Shown in pieces: positions 8,184 through 16,680 of a DNA stretch of 64,000 nucleotides. A program made the position numbers and the translations under genes. The stretch lies in assembly GCF_965249985.1 (NCBI RefSeq), contig NZ_OZ252280.1; one strand, 5' to 3'. Under the pieces are notes generated by a model. It had not been told where the DNA came from and did not search any database. It saw only the letters and a program-made list of their open reading frames with translations. Each line of letters begins with the position of its first letter. Position 1 is the first letter of the stretch. This stretch comes from Algiphilus sp022763315 (GTDB lineage Bacteria; Pseudomonadota; Gammaproteobacteria; Nevskiales; Nevskiaceae).

Positions 8184-9499
8184 AGCTCGAACAGCGCACC
8201 CCGATCCCGCCGGAGCATCAGCCGGTCCTGGTTGCCGGCACGCGTACCCCCTTTCTGGAGAGCGCCGGTCTCTACGCAGAGTTGATGAGCTACGAGCTGG
8301 GCAGCTTCTCGCTGGCAGCCCTGCTCGACCGCAGCGGCGTACCCGCCGATGCCATCGAACTGGTCGTCATGGGTACGGTACTGCACGAGGTGGAAACGAC
8401 CAATGTGGCGCGCGAGGCCATGCTCGCCGCCGGCCTGCACAGCCGCACTCCGGCCTACACGGTGGCCATGGCCGGCATTTCGCCCAATGTCGGCTTCGTC
8501 AATATCGCCGACCAGATCGCCCTCGGCCGGCTCAAGCTCGGCATTGCCGCGGGCACCGAGAACTTCTCGGATATCCCGATCCGCCTGTCACAGAACATCC
8601 GCCGCGGCTTGATGAAGCTGCGCCAGCGCAAGCAGCTTGGGGAACGCCTCAAGGTGCTGGCGTCGCTGCGGCCGGGCGATCTCACACTGGAAATCCCGCA
8701 GAGCAGCGACTACACCACTGGCCTGACCATGGGCGAAGCTTGCGAACGCATGGTCAAGGGCTACGGCGCCACCCGCGAGGCTTCCGACCGCTACGCCGCC
8801 GAAGCGCACGCGCGTGCCATCGCCGCCCGAGACGATGGGCGGCACGCCAGCCAGATCGCGCCCGTGCGCAACAAGGCCGGTGCGCTTGCCGAGCACGACA
8901 ACAGCCCGCGCGCGGACGCCAGCGTCGAGCGCCTGGCGGGATTGAAGCCCGTCTTCGACCCGGCGCACGGCATCATTACCGCCGGCAACGCCTCGCGCTT
9001 CACTGACGGGGCCGGCGCGCTGCTGCTGGCGAGTCAGGAGGAAGCGGCACGCCGGCAGCTCCGTCCGATGGCCCTGGTGCGCGACCATCTGCTGAGCGGC
9101 GTCGACAGCCTGCAGGACGAAATGCTGTTTGGCCCGGCCATGACCATCCCGCGCCTTCTGGCGCAGAACGGGCTGCATTTCGAGGATATCGACGTCTGGG
9201 AGCTGCACGAAGCCTTTGCCGCCCAGATCCTCATCAATATCGATCGCATGGCGGATGCGGACTTCATCGCGGAGCGCCATGGCGCCGACGTGCCGCATGG
9301 CCGTATCCCGCTGGAACGGCTCAATACCTGGGGGGGCTCGCTGTCACTGGGCAACCCCTTCGCGGCCACTGGCTGCCGTCTGCTGCTGACCGCAGCGCAG
9401 CGCCTGGAGCAGGCGCAGGCGCGCTTTGCCGTGGTCTCTACCTGCGCGGGCGGCGGCCTCGGCGCGGCCATTCTGCTGGAGCGACCTGGCGCGGCCTGA
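8180..9499 (+). CDS. FadI-like thiolase-fold protein lacking catalytic Cys and His
   Basis: 439 residues aligning along its length with FadI-type thiolases by eye: PAYTVAMAG, GLTMGEACERM, ITAGNASRFTDGAGA, WELHEAFAAQ, and VSTCAGGGLGAA near the end. Two key residues are changed. The nucleophilic Cys position (VTRAC in FadI) reads VAMAG, giving Gly99. The GHPFAATG motif reads GNPFAATG, giving Asn392. The HEAFAAQ His and the C-terminal CxGGG Cys remain. Classical thiolysis or Claisen chemistry through a Cys-acyl intermediate therefore looks impossible. It is coupled to the MaoC-like gene; a retro-aldol role like that of Ltp2-type proteins, or a structural role, is possible but unproven. Confidence 0.85.
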   Translation: MKLEQRTPIPPEHQPVLVAGTRTPFLESAGLYAELMSYELGSFSLAALLDRSGVPADAIELVVMGTVLHEVETTNVAREAMLAAGLHSRTPAYTVAMAGISPNVGFVNIADQIALGRLKLGIAAGTENFSDIPIRLSQNIRRGLMKLRQRKQLGERLKVLASLRPGDLTLEIPQSSDYTTGLTMGEACERMVKGYGATREASDRYAAEAHARAIAARDDGRHASQIAPVRNKAGALAEHDNSPRADASVERLAGLKPVFDPAHGIITAGNASRFTDGAGALLLASQEEAARRQLRPMALVRDHLLSGVDSLQDEMLFGPAMTIPRLLAQNGLHFEDIDVWELHEAFAAQILINIDRMADADFIAERHGADVPHGRIPLERLNTWGGSLSLGNPFAATGCRLLLTAAQRLEQAQARFAVVSTCAGGGLGAAILLERPGAA

Positions 9500-9502
9500 A
9501 GC

Positions 9503-10471
9503 TCAGCGGCAGGCGGCCTCACTGGGGCCGCCGTCCATGAGGCGAAACCAGGTCAGTTCGTGCTTGTTGTGCGACAGATGCATCACGCGCGAACCGGGGA
9601 TGTCCAGAAAGGCGCGATAGGCGGCGGGGTCGGGCGCCCCCTGCAGCTTGATGGTGAAGATCATGTTGGCCTTGGGTCGGGCGTCCGCCCAATAGCGCGC
9701 CAGTTCCAGCAGGCGCTCCGGATAGGCCGCGAGATCCGACAGAATCCACTGCACCTCGCCCACCTGCTCGGCACCTAAGCCGAAGGCGTCACCGCACCGA
9801 TGTGCCACCCGCCCGGTGGCGAGCACCTGCGGCGCGAGTGCGGCGCGGTCGATGGACACCACCTCCGCGCCCAGGGATGCGCAGACCCAGCTCCAGCCGC
9901 CGGGGGCTGCCCCGAGGTCCAGACAGTGCGTACCCGGACCCGGCCGGTCGCGCGCCAAGGTCAGGGCTTCCCATAGCTTGAGGTAGGCACGATTGGGTGG
10001 CTGGACACGGTCCTCGACAAAGGGCACCTGTCCATCCGGAAAGGGGCTGCTGCACTCGGTGGACAGCAGCAGATGGTCCCGGTCAAGGAGCGTCCACGCA
10101 CCCAGCGGTGCGACGGGTGGGTCGGTCGGAAAGGACAACGGACGAAAGCGGATCGGCGGCAGCTTGTCCACGACCAGCTGGGTCCGACGGTGCTGCACCA
10201 GAGCATGCAGATGCCAGTTGCGCTGGCGTGCGCGCAGCGCGCGCGCCGCCTCGCCGATGGAGGCCACCGTCACCAGCTCGGGCCGCAGCCAGGTGTTCTG
10301 CGCCCAGGCCGCTGGCCCCGGAGCGCCCTGCACGAAGAAGAGATCGGCATGGCGCGCGAGCAGGCGCTCGCCGCGCGCCACGATCTCCGCCTCGAGATCC
10401 GCCGCATAGCCAGGTGCCGCTACATAGACCGCATCCGGCGGCGCGCCGATGGTCGGCAGCGCTTCGGCCAT
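9503..10471 (-). CDS. FtsJ-type (RlmM-like) SAM-dependent RNA methyltransferase
   Basis: 322 residues. The C-terminal half is a Rossmann methyltransferase with LDLGAAPGGWSWV (SAM binding), ILSDLA and FTIKLQ, matching the Asp and Lys of the FtsJ K-D-K-E set. The N-terminal half resembles the RNA-binding part of RlmM, which 2'-O-methylates C2498 of 23S rRNA. The overall order fits RlmM or its short relatives, but the protein is shorter than E. coli RlmM (366 residues), so the exact target is uncertain. It follows the iron alcohol dehydrogenase gene by 11 bp on the same strand. Confidence 0.7.
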   Translation of the reverse strand: MAEALPTIGAPPDAVYVAAPGYAADLEAEIVARGERLLARHADLFFVQGAPGPAAWAQNTWLRPELVTVASIGEAARALRARQRNWHLHALVQHRRTQLVVDKLPPIRFRPLSFPTDPPVAPLGAWTLLDRDHLLLSTECSSPFPDGQVPFVEDRVQPPNRAYLKLWEALTLARDRPGPGTHCLDLGAAPGGWSWVCASLGAEVVSIDRAALAPQVLATGRVAHRCGDAFGLGAEQVGEVQWILSDLAAYPERLLELARYWADARPKANMIFTIKLQGAPDPAAYRAFLDIPGSRVMHLSHNKHELTWFRLMDGGPSEAACR

Positions 10472-10482
10472 GGGGCCGCCGC

Positions 10483-11730
10483 TCAGGCGGCCTGCTGCTG
10501 ACCGGCCCCGCTACCGCTTCCCGTTGGAAGCAACTGCATCAGGAATTGCTCACTGGTGGAGCGATCCATGTAGCGCGGTACCGCGTAGTACCAGTTCGCC
10601 TCGGAGCGAGCATTGGCGGCGATCACCGGAATATCCTCGGCCTTGAGCGGCTCGACCTTGTCAGGAATACCGAATTCCGCGTTCATTGCACGGATGTGGG
10701 CGATGAACTTGTCGGCCAGCGCCATCTCGGTCTCGCCGCCCTGCTTCAGGCCGGCCACCTCGGCCAGCCGGGCCAGGCGCGCATAGGCCCTGGGCTTGGA
10801 GTAGCTCAGCACATAGGGCAGCAGCATGGCGTTGGCCTTGCCGTGCGGTACGTGATAGCGCGCGCCCAGGTTGTGGGCAAAGGCGTGGACGTAGCCGACG
10901 CCGGCCTTGGTGAAGGCCAGTCCTGCCTGATAGGAGGCGATGGCCATCTCCGAGCGCGACTCCAGGTTGCTGCCGTCCGCCATCACCCGTGGAAGGTGGG
11001 TCATGATGCGCGACACCGCGTCCAGCGCCGCCGCGTCGGTTTCCTTGGTGTGGTTGCGGGAGATATAGGCCTCCACGGCATGGGTCAGCGCATCCATGCC
11101 GGTGGCAGCGGTGATGGCCGGCGGCACGCCGGTCATGACGCTGCCGTCGAGGGCCGCCATCTGCGGTACCAGCCGGAAATCCATGACGGCGAACTTGCGC
11201 ACGGCTTCCGGATCGGACACCACCGCGGCCACGGTGACCTCCGAGCCGGTACCGGCCGTAGTCGGGATCGCGTACAGCGGCGCCGGGCTGCGCAGCAGCC
11301 GGAATAGCCCCGCCATCCAGCGCACGCCGTGCGGGTTGCGGACGCGTGCGGCGATGACCTTGGCGGCGTCGATGGAGGAACCGCCACCCATCGCCAGTAC
11401 CGCTTCACAGCCACTGTCCTTGTAGCGCGTCACCCCGGTTTCGATCTGCGCGATGGTCGGATCGGGCTGCACGCCGTCATAGGTTTCCACCGTCACCCCA
11501 AGCGCCTGCAGCTTGTCCTGCACGGGCTGCACCAAGCCGAGATCGACCAGCACGCGATCGGTGACCAGCAGCACCCGCTTGGCGCCGGTGTTGGCGATCG
11601 CCTGGCACAGCTCCATGGCCGCACCGGCGCCGCGAAAGGTCTCGGGGACGCGGATGGGGATGATCAAGGTGCCCAGTTTGAGCAGGAACTGCAGGCACAT
11701 GAAGAACAGCGTCTGGATCTGGAAGAGCAC
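10483..11730 (-). CDS. Iron-containing alcohol dehydrogenase
   Basis: 415 residues. It shows the group III alcohol dehydrogenase pattern: AMGGGSSIDAAK for the dinucleotide, TTAGTGSEVT, and the metal ligands in TGMDALTHAVEAY and AFAHNLGARYHVPHGKAN. It interconverts alcohols and aldehydes with NAD(P). I favour a GTG start at 11730 because CGAGG lies 6 nt upstream, whereas the ATG at 11700 has no ribosome site. The extra residues give a hydrophobic N-terminal stretch. Nearby aldehyde dehydrogenases and monooxygenases suggest a role in oxidation of longer alcohols (inference). Confidence 0.85.
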   Translation of the reverse strand: MLFQIQTLFFMCLQFLLKLGTLIIPIRVPETFRGAGAAMELCQAIANTGAKRVLLVTDRVLVDLGLVQPVQDKLQALGVTVETYDGVQPDPTIAQIETGVTRYKDSGCEAVLAMGGGSSIDAAKVIAARVRNPHGVRWMAGLFRLLRSPAPLYAIPTTAGTGSEVTVAAVVSDPEAVRKFAVMDFRLVPQMAALDGSVMTGVPPAITAATGMDALTHAVEAYISRNHTKETDAAALDAVSRIMTHLPRVMADGSNLESRSEMAIASYQAGLAFTKAGVGYVHAFAHNLGARYHVPHGKANAMLLPYVLSYSKPRAYARLARLAEVAGLKQGGETEMALADKFIAHIRAMNAEFGIPDKVEPLKAEDIPVIAANARSEANWYYAVPRYMDRSTSEQFLMQLLPTGSGSGAGQQQAA

Positions 11731-12034
11731 GACGGCCTCGTCTGGAATGCATGGAGCGAGCCCTGCGCCGCGCGGCTGGTCCTTGCGCGCCTGACCATGG
11801 CTCAATGCACAACAATAGCGCAGGTTGCGCCGACGACATACCTTCACAGCATGCGACAGTCAGTCATGGCGGTATGACACAGGTCCCTGAAGCCTCGCCT
11901 TTCGACACTGCGCTGGGGGATGCTGGCGGCCACGGTGCGTCGCCCGCCCCTCAACGGTTCGGCACCCAAGGCGGCACCGACGCATCCAATGGGATGCGGC
12001 CGTTGAATCGTAATGGAGCCGGCGCGCGTGCTGT
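11731..12034. other. Gene-free stretch of about 300 bp
   Basis: No convincing gene. It holds the upstream region of the iron alcohol dehydrogenase and the downstream region of the small minus-strand gene. Two inverted repeats are visible: GCGCA-GGT-TGCGC at 11818-11830, a possible operator, and CGCATCC-AATG-GGATGCG at 11981-11998, a possible weak terminator for the gene ending at 12035 without a T run. Confidence 0.4.
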
Positions 12035-12274
12035 TCAGACGCGCGGTGGCGCGTGCCTTGTGTTCACCGGCTTCGATGCGACCGCGGAGCGGACGATATC
12101 GTCACGCAAGCGCGGCTGGGCGCGCAGCAGACGCTCCGTGCGATAGCGACGCCAGTAGGCGCGCCCGGTGCGCCCCATCCAGGCAAACAGTTCCATCGGC
12201 GGCATGGCCGGGGCGATGAATTCGGGCATGGCGGGCTTGACGCCTTGGCGTGGCGGGGTTGGGGAATGCGACAC
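12035..12274 (-). CDS. Small DUF1127-like protein, GTG start
   Basis: 79 residues. The start is set by AAGGAGG five nt before a GTG at 12274, the strongest ribosome site in this area. The open frame continues upstream to 12583 inside the LysR gene, which is a shadow. The C-terminal part (AYWRRYRTERLLRAQPRLRDD) resembles the Arg-rich DUF1127 (YjiS) motif, a small domain linked in some alpha- and gammaproteobacteria to stress and phosphate or RNA metabolism. The N-terminal half is Pro-rich. It is divergent from the LysR regulator, which may control it. Confidence 0.6.
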   Translation of the reverse strand: MSHSPTPPRQGVKPAMPEFIAPAMPPMELFAWMGRTGRAYWRRYRTERLLRAQPRLRDDIVRSAVASKPVNTRHAPPRV

Positions 12275-12419
12275 GATGACCTCCTTGCTGGCAGGTGGAT
12301 GGACTGGCGGCAAGGCGCTGTACCTTGGGGGCGAGAGCGCACTTGACGCGTAGGATGCCGGGCCGCATCTTTCAGGTCTAACGAATTTTGTTGCAGTTTC
12401 TTTTAAGAAAATATTAACG

Positions 12420-13358
12420 ATGCCCCATGATGCGGAACCCACTGCGCTCCGCCAGTCGAGCACTCTCCCCCTGCTCGACAGCGCCGTGCTGCGCAGCTTT
12501 GTCACCATCGCCGAGACGGGCAGTTTCAGCCGCGCCGCGCGTCTGCTGTTCCGTACACCTGCCGCGCTGAGCATGCAGATCAAGCGCCTGGAAGAGACGC
12601 TTGAGCGCCCGCTCTTCGTGCGCGAAGCGCGCCAGGTGCGACTGACGCCCGAGGGCGAGATGCTGCTTGGCTACGGTCGGCGCCTGCTGTTGCTCAACGA
12701 GGAGGCGGTGGCCCAGTTTCTGGCACCCAAACTTGAGGGTCGCGTGCGCCTGGGCACACCCGATGATGTGGGCACGCGCATCCTGCCAGCGCTGCTCAGC
12801 CAATTCGCCCGCACCCATCCGGGTGTGCAGGTGGATGTGATCGGCGGGCGCAGCGCAGATATGCGCTTTCGCATTGACCGTGGCGACCTCGACATCGCCC
12901 TGGTCACCCTTGCCGCCAACGAGGCGGAGCGCGAGCGCCCTGGCATGCGCGTCGACATCGTCTATACCGAGTCGCTGGTATGGGCGGGGTGCGAAGGCGG
13001 CGTCGCGGCCGAGCGGCGGCCGGTTCCGGTTGCCCTTGCCAACCCGGGCTGTCCATGGCGCGCCAACGCGCTATCTGCGCTGCATCGCAGCGGAGTGCGC
13101 TACCGGGTGGCCTACACCTGCGAAAGTACCGTGGGTCAGCAGGCGGCGGCCAGCGCCGACTTGGCGATTGCGCCCTTGCCGGCGAGCAGCGTATCGCCGC
13201 CGCTGTACATGCTGGGTTCGGAAGACGGCCTGCCGCCTCTCGACCCGTACCACGTCGCCCTGGTGCGCAAAACCGATCTCGGCCCGGTCACGCAAACCTT
13301 CGCCGATGTCATCACCGAGGCCTTTGCCGATCTACAGCGGGTACGACCGGAGCGTTAG
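12420..13358 (+). CDS. LysR-family transcriptional regulator
   Basis: 312 residues. The N-terminal winged helix-turn-helix (about residues 20-80) reads FVTIAETGSFSRAARLLFRT, then AALSMQIKRLEETLERPLFV, typical of LysR. The effector-binding domain follows. The start ATG sits right after an AT-rich stretch (about 12380-12419) that is unusual in this GC-rich window and probably contains the promoter. LysR proteins usually control a divergent neighbour; here that is the DUF1127-like gene, with 145 bp between. The inducer is unknown. The end overlaps ggt by 4 nt in convergent orientation. Confidence 0.92.
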   Translation: MPHDAEPTALRQSSTLPLLDSAVLRSFVTIAETGSFSRAARLLFRTPAALSMQIKRLEETLERPLFVREARQVRLTPEGEMLLGYGRRLLLLNEEAVAQFLAPKLEGRVRLGTPDDVGTRILPALLSQFARTHPGVQVDVIGGRSADMRFRIDRGDLDIALVTLAANEAERERPGMRVDIVYTESLVWAGCEGGVAAERRPVPVALANPGCPWRANALSALHRSGVRYRVAYTCESTVGQQAAASADLAIAPLPASSVSPPLYMLGSEDGLPPLDPYHVALVRKTDLGPVTQTFADVITEAFADLQRVRPER

Positions 13359-15043
13359 CGCGCGTGCAGTACCTTCGCAACTCCATCGCCGCGCGGGTCC
13401 GAGGCCGCCTCGACCACACCGCGACGCGTGTCCCAGTGGATGGCCTGCATATCGCCGAAGCCTTCGGCAATACGCCGCGTACGGTGGCCGCGACGACGCA
13501 ACTCCTGGAGTTGTTCGCTACTGAGCGCCCTCGCTTCGAACTGCACCTCATCAGGGAGGAACTGGTGGTGGAAGCGCGGCGCGCCGACAACGTCTCGTAC
13601 ATCGAGTCCATTGATGTGCAGCAAGACGGCGAGCACATTCATGGTGATGGCGCGGCTGCCGCCGGGGGTTCCCGTAATGAACACACCATGGGGCCCCGTT
13701 ACGAAGGTGGGGGACATGGTCGACAGCGGACGCTTGTGCGGCTGGATGTGATTCGCCTTGGTCTGCAGGACACCGTTGGCGGTACGCATCAATGGCGCAT
13801 CCTCAAAGTCTGCCATCTGGTTGTTGAGCAATACCCCGGTACCGGGTGGCATGTAGCCGGAGCCAAAGGCCCGGTTCAGCGACAACGTGGCCGACACACG
13901 GTTACCCGCCGTATCCATGATCGAGAAGTGGGTGGTGTTGGGACCGCGCTCGACGCTTTGCGACGCGGCGGCGATGTCCAGGCTGGCACTGGAGCGCGCC
14001 TGCGGCGCGATGCTGTTGGCCAATTCGCTCAGGTAGCTGCGCGCAGTCAGGCGGGCGGCCGGCACGTCAACAAAGGCGGGGTCGGCAAGGTGAATCGCCA
14101 GATCGCGATACGACAGCCGCATGGCTTCGATGAGCAGATGGCGCGCGCTGACCTCGTCGCTCGGTGGCCAGTGGCTTGCCTCCAGCATGGCGAGGATCTG
14201 GGCCATGGTGACGCCGCCGGCTGCAGGCAACGGCGCCGTCGTGATGCGATGTCCTTGGTAGTGAATGTGCGCGGCCGCACGCTGCTCAAGACGGTAGTTC
14301 CGCAGATCCTCCAGCGTCCAGATTCCGCCATCCCGGAAAACCCCGGCACGCAACTGCTGCGCGACCGGCCCCCGGTAGAAGCCGTCGCGACCCCGCGCCG
14401 CCACGGCCTGTAGCGTTCGTGCCAGATCCGCCTGCACCAAGGGCGTACCTGGGGACGGCACCCGGCCGGCGGGCAGATAGACCTTGCGCGCGGCAGGCGA
14501 CAGACGGCGGGCATCTTCACGGATGCGCGCTGACAGCGCGGCCGTTACCGGGAAGCCTTGGGCAGCCAGACGGATGGCCGGCCCAAGGTTGTCACGCAAG
14601 GTACGCGTGCCGTACTGACGATTCAGATAATCCAATGCGGCAGGGAGGCCCGGAATGGCGGATGACAGCGGCCCTTGCTGCGAGAAGTGCGCCACTGGCT
14701 CACCACGGGCGTCGAGATACATATCTCCGGTGGCGGCACCGGGCGCGGTTTCACGCGCATCAATGACCAAGTCTGCGCCATCGGCGGCGCGATGAATCAG
14801 AAAGAAGCCACCGCCGCCCAATCCGGATTCGTGCGGTTCGACCACCGCCAGCGCCGCCGCTGCGGCAACCGCCGCATCGAAGGCGTTCCCGCCCTCCGCC
14901 AGAACCCTAAGCGCTGCCTCTGTCGCCAGCGGATGGGCGGTGGCCACGGCGGCCGACGGCGGCCGTGTGCTCGCATGGGAGTACGCCGTAGGAAGGGCGG
15001 TGCCGGCCAGTACGGCCGTAATCAGGAGTGCGTGCTTGAGCAT
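13355..15043 (-). CDS. ggt: Gamma-glutamyltransferase
   Basis: 562 residues with a signal peptide (about residues 1-24), so periplasmic. It shows EGGNAFDAAVAAAAALAVVE and ESGLGGGGFFLIH near the N-terminus and the autocleavage site NTTHFSIMD, where the second Thr becomes the catalytic N-terminus of the small subunit. GTPGGSRAI follows. The enzyme hydrolyses or transfers the gamma-glutamyl group of glutathione. The length matches the unprocessed family precursor. It is divergent from a peroxiredoxin gene, which gives a loose thiol/redox context. Confidence 0.92.
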   Translation of the reverse strand: MLKHALLITAVLAGTALPTAYSHASTRPPSAAVATAHPLATEAALRVLAEGGNAFDAAVAAAAALAVVEPHESGLGGGGFFLIHRAADGADLVIDARETAPGAATGDMYLDARGEPVAHFSQQGPLSSAIPGLPAALDYLNRQYGTRTLRDNLGPAIRLAAQGFPVTAALSARIREDARRLSPAARKVYLPAGRVPSPGTPLVQADLARTLQAVAARGRDGFYRGPVAQQLRAGVFRDGGIWTLEDLRNYRLEQRAAAHIHYQGHRITTAPLPAAGGVTMAQILAMLEASHWPPSDEVSARHLLIEAMRLSYRDLAIHLADPAFVDVPAARLTARSYLSELANSIAPQARSSASLDIAAASQSVERGPNTTHFSIMDTAGNRVSATLSLNRAFGSGYMPPGTGVLLNNQMADFEDAPLMRTANGVLQTKANHIQPHKRPLSTMSPTFVTGPHGVFITGTPGGSRAITMNVLAVLLHINGLDVRDVVGAPRFHHQFLPDEVQFEARALSSEQLQELRRRGHRTRRIAEGFGDMQAIHWDTRRGVVEAASDPRGDGVAKVLHAR

Positions 15044-15261
15044 GGCGGGACGCTCGGCGAGGGGGCTTTACGTCAGCCTGCGCGCGTGCGGGGCGCCGCT
15101 CGCCGCATTCCCGACACACGCGCCCTCTGGCCCGATGGACTGCCAGCACTGTCAGGCTGCCCCAGCGCCGTGCCCGGCTGCAGATAGCCCGGTTACCGCA
15201 GGCACGCGCCGACACTGCACTGGCATAGTGATGCAACAGTCACTTGAGAGAGGGAATCGCA

Positions 15262-15741
15262 ATGGCGATTGAAGAAGGACAAGCCGCCCCAAAGGCCACC
15301 CTGTTCACCATGGGCGCTGAAGGCCCCGAGGCGATCGAAACGAGCACTCTTTTTGATGGCAAGAAGGTGGTGCTCTTTGGTGTTCCTGGGGCTTTTACGC
15401 CGGGCTGTTCTCAGGCGCACCTACCGGGTTATGTCGTCCAGGCCGATGCCATCAAGGCCAAGGGCGTTGACACCATTGCCTGCATGGCGGTCAACGACGC
15501 CTTTGTCATGGATGCCTGGGGCAAAGCGCAGAATGCCGAGGCCCTGCTCATGCTGTCGGATGGCAATGCCGATTTCACCAAGGCCCTAGGCCTGGAGATG
15601 GACGCATCCAAAGCCGGTCTCGGCCTGCGCTGCCAACGCTTCGCTATGGTGGTCGAAGACGGCGTGATCCGCCATCTTGCGGTCGAACCCAAAGGCGGCA
15701 TTACGGTGAGTGCGGCGGAGTCCATCCTCGAGCACCTGTAG
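15262..15741 (+). CDS. Prx5-type peroxiredoxin
   Basis: 159 residues. The active-site segment PGAFTPGCS places the peroxidatic Cys at residue 49, followed by the VNDAFVM motif of the Prx5/AhpE-like redoxin group. Other Cys residues are at about 74 and 125, so a resolving Cys is possible. The enzyme reduces hydrogen peroxide and alkyl peroxides in the cytoplasm using thiols such as glutathione or glutaredoxin. The start has GAGAGGG just upstream. A short hairpin follows the stop. Confidence 0.92.
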   Translation: MAIEEGQAAPKATLFTMGAEGPEAIETSTLFDGKKVVLFGVPGAFTPGCSQAHLPGYVVQADAIKAKGVDTIACMAVNDAFVMDAWGKAQNAEALLMLSDGNADFTKALGLEMDASKAGLGLRCQRFAMVVEDGVIRHLAVEPKGGITVSAAESILEHL

Positions 15742-15760
15742 GCGCTGCCGCAGCTGGCGA

Positions 15761-15778
15761 GCCGCCTTGCTAGGCGGC
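15761..15778 (+). terminator. Possible terminator after peroxiredoxin gene
   Basis: GCCGCC-TTGCTA-GGCGGC, a 6-bp GC stem 19 bp after the stop, without a strong T run. Confidence 0.35.
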
Positions 15779-15868
15779 CCGCTCGCTTTGGTGCGATGCA
15801 CCCATGGCTCTGTTGCGCGGCGGAAGCGCTGGCGTACTCTATGCGCACAATAACGATGACTGCAGACC

Positions 15869-16033
15869 ATGTTTCGAGAAGCACAACGACTGAGGCGCCG
15901 CATTCGGCGGGCTGAACCCGCGCCATTGCGCAGCGCACCCTCTGAGGGGGCGCCGCCCGCGACCAGCGACATCGCCGCCGCCTACTGCTTGATGGCCGAA
16001 AGGCATGGGGGCACACGCCATGAAATGCCCTGA
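15869..16033 (+). CDS. Possible small basic protein (54 aa)
   Basis: A 54-residue frame beginning MFREAQRLRRRIRRAEP and ending inside the start of the next gene. It is Arg-rich and then Pro/Ala-rich. A TTGCGC hexamer and TACTCT 16 nt later, about 30 nt upstream, could be a promoter, but the ribosome site is weak. The overlap with the next gene would allow coupling. It matches nothing I recognise, and GC-rich DNA makes chance frames of this size likely. Confidence 0.3.
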   Translation: MFREAQRLRRRIRRAEPAPLRSAPSEGAPPATSDIAAAYCLMAERHGGTRHEMP

Positions 16034-16670
16034 ATGCCGCTCCGGCTCCATCCTGCGCGTCAAGCGGCGACGCGCCGACCGCCTGCTCGGCCACATTGTC
16101 CCGATCCGGCCGTATCGCTGCCAGACCTGCGACCACTATTTCTGGGCACGCATCCGCTGGCGCCACCAGCGCTCCGCCTACCTCGGAGCGGCCATTTTCT
16201 GGGGCGGTCTACTGCTTGTGGTCGGGGTGATGTCTACAGCGCTGCAGCCGACACCAGTCGAGCACATTCAAGGCGATAGCGCGAGCCTCCCGATAGCCGA
16301 TGCAGAGACGGCAGATGCGGCGGATACATCCTCCGCGTTTGCCCCACCGGATAACGCCTCTTCCGGCGACCAGGCACGGGCAGTCAAGGCGGCCCCCTCG
16401 ATTCCAGTGGAGGCGGCGCAGAAGCCGGCATCGCCAGCCAAGGCTTCGGCTGCCGCCTTCTATGCCACCACTGACCGCGTCCACCTGCGCGAAGGTGCCG
16501 GCACGCAGTTCCGTTCGATCACGATTCTCGAACGCGACCGCGTATTGCCAGCCGTGGAGCCAACTTCCGGTGAGTGGATTCAGCTGCGGCACTATGACCG
16601 CACGGGCTATGTGCACCGTTCCCTGCTTAAACCCGCGCCGCCGCCTGAGGACGAGCAACAGCAGAGCTAG
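16020..16670 (+). CDS. Zinc-ribbon, single-span, SH3b-domain protein
   Basis: About 216 residues. The N-terminus has two CxxC pairs (MKCPEC and CQTC) forming a zinc ribbon on the cytoplasmic side. One membrane span follows (about residues 57-78), then a low-complexity Ala/Pro linker. The C-terminal SH3b domain (VHLREGAGTQFRSITILERD, then GYVHRSLL) would lie in the periplasm. SH3b domains often bind peptidoglycan or partner proteins. The exact combination is uncommon in my experience. ATG at 16005 is an alternative start; I chose the one beginning MKCPEC, with a G-rich site upstream. Confidence 0.72.
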   Translation: MKCPECRSGSILRVKRRRADRLLGHIVPIRPYRCQTCDHYFWARIRWRHQRSAYLGAAIFWGGLLLVVGVMSTALQPTPVEHIQGDSASLPIADAETADAADTSSAFAPPDNASSGDQARAVKAAPSIPVEAAQKPASPAKASAAAFYATTDRVHLREGAGTQFRSITILERDRVLPAVEPTSGEWIQLRHYDRTGYVHRSLLKPAPPPEDEQQQS

Positions 16671-16680
16671 GCCCACCGCC

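Noticed and set aside
9503..11730. Functional link between the iron alcohol dehydrogenase and the FtsJ-type methyltransferase
   Set aside because: They are 11 bp apart on one strand but share no evident biochemistry; adjacency alone was not taken as evidence.
12275..12583. Upstream part of the minus-strand frame containing the DUF1127-like gene
   Set aside because: It overlaps the LysR gene start and lacks a ribosome site; AAGGAGG sets the start at 12274.
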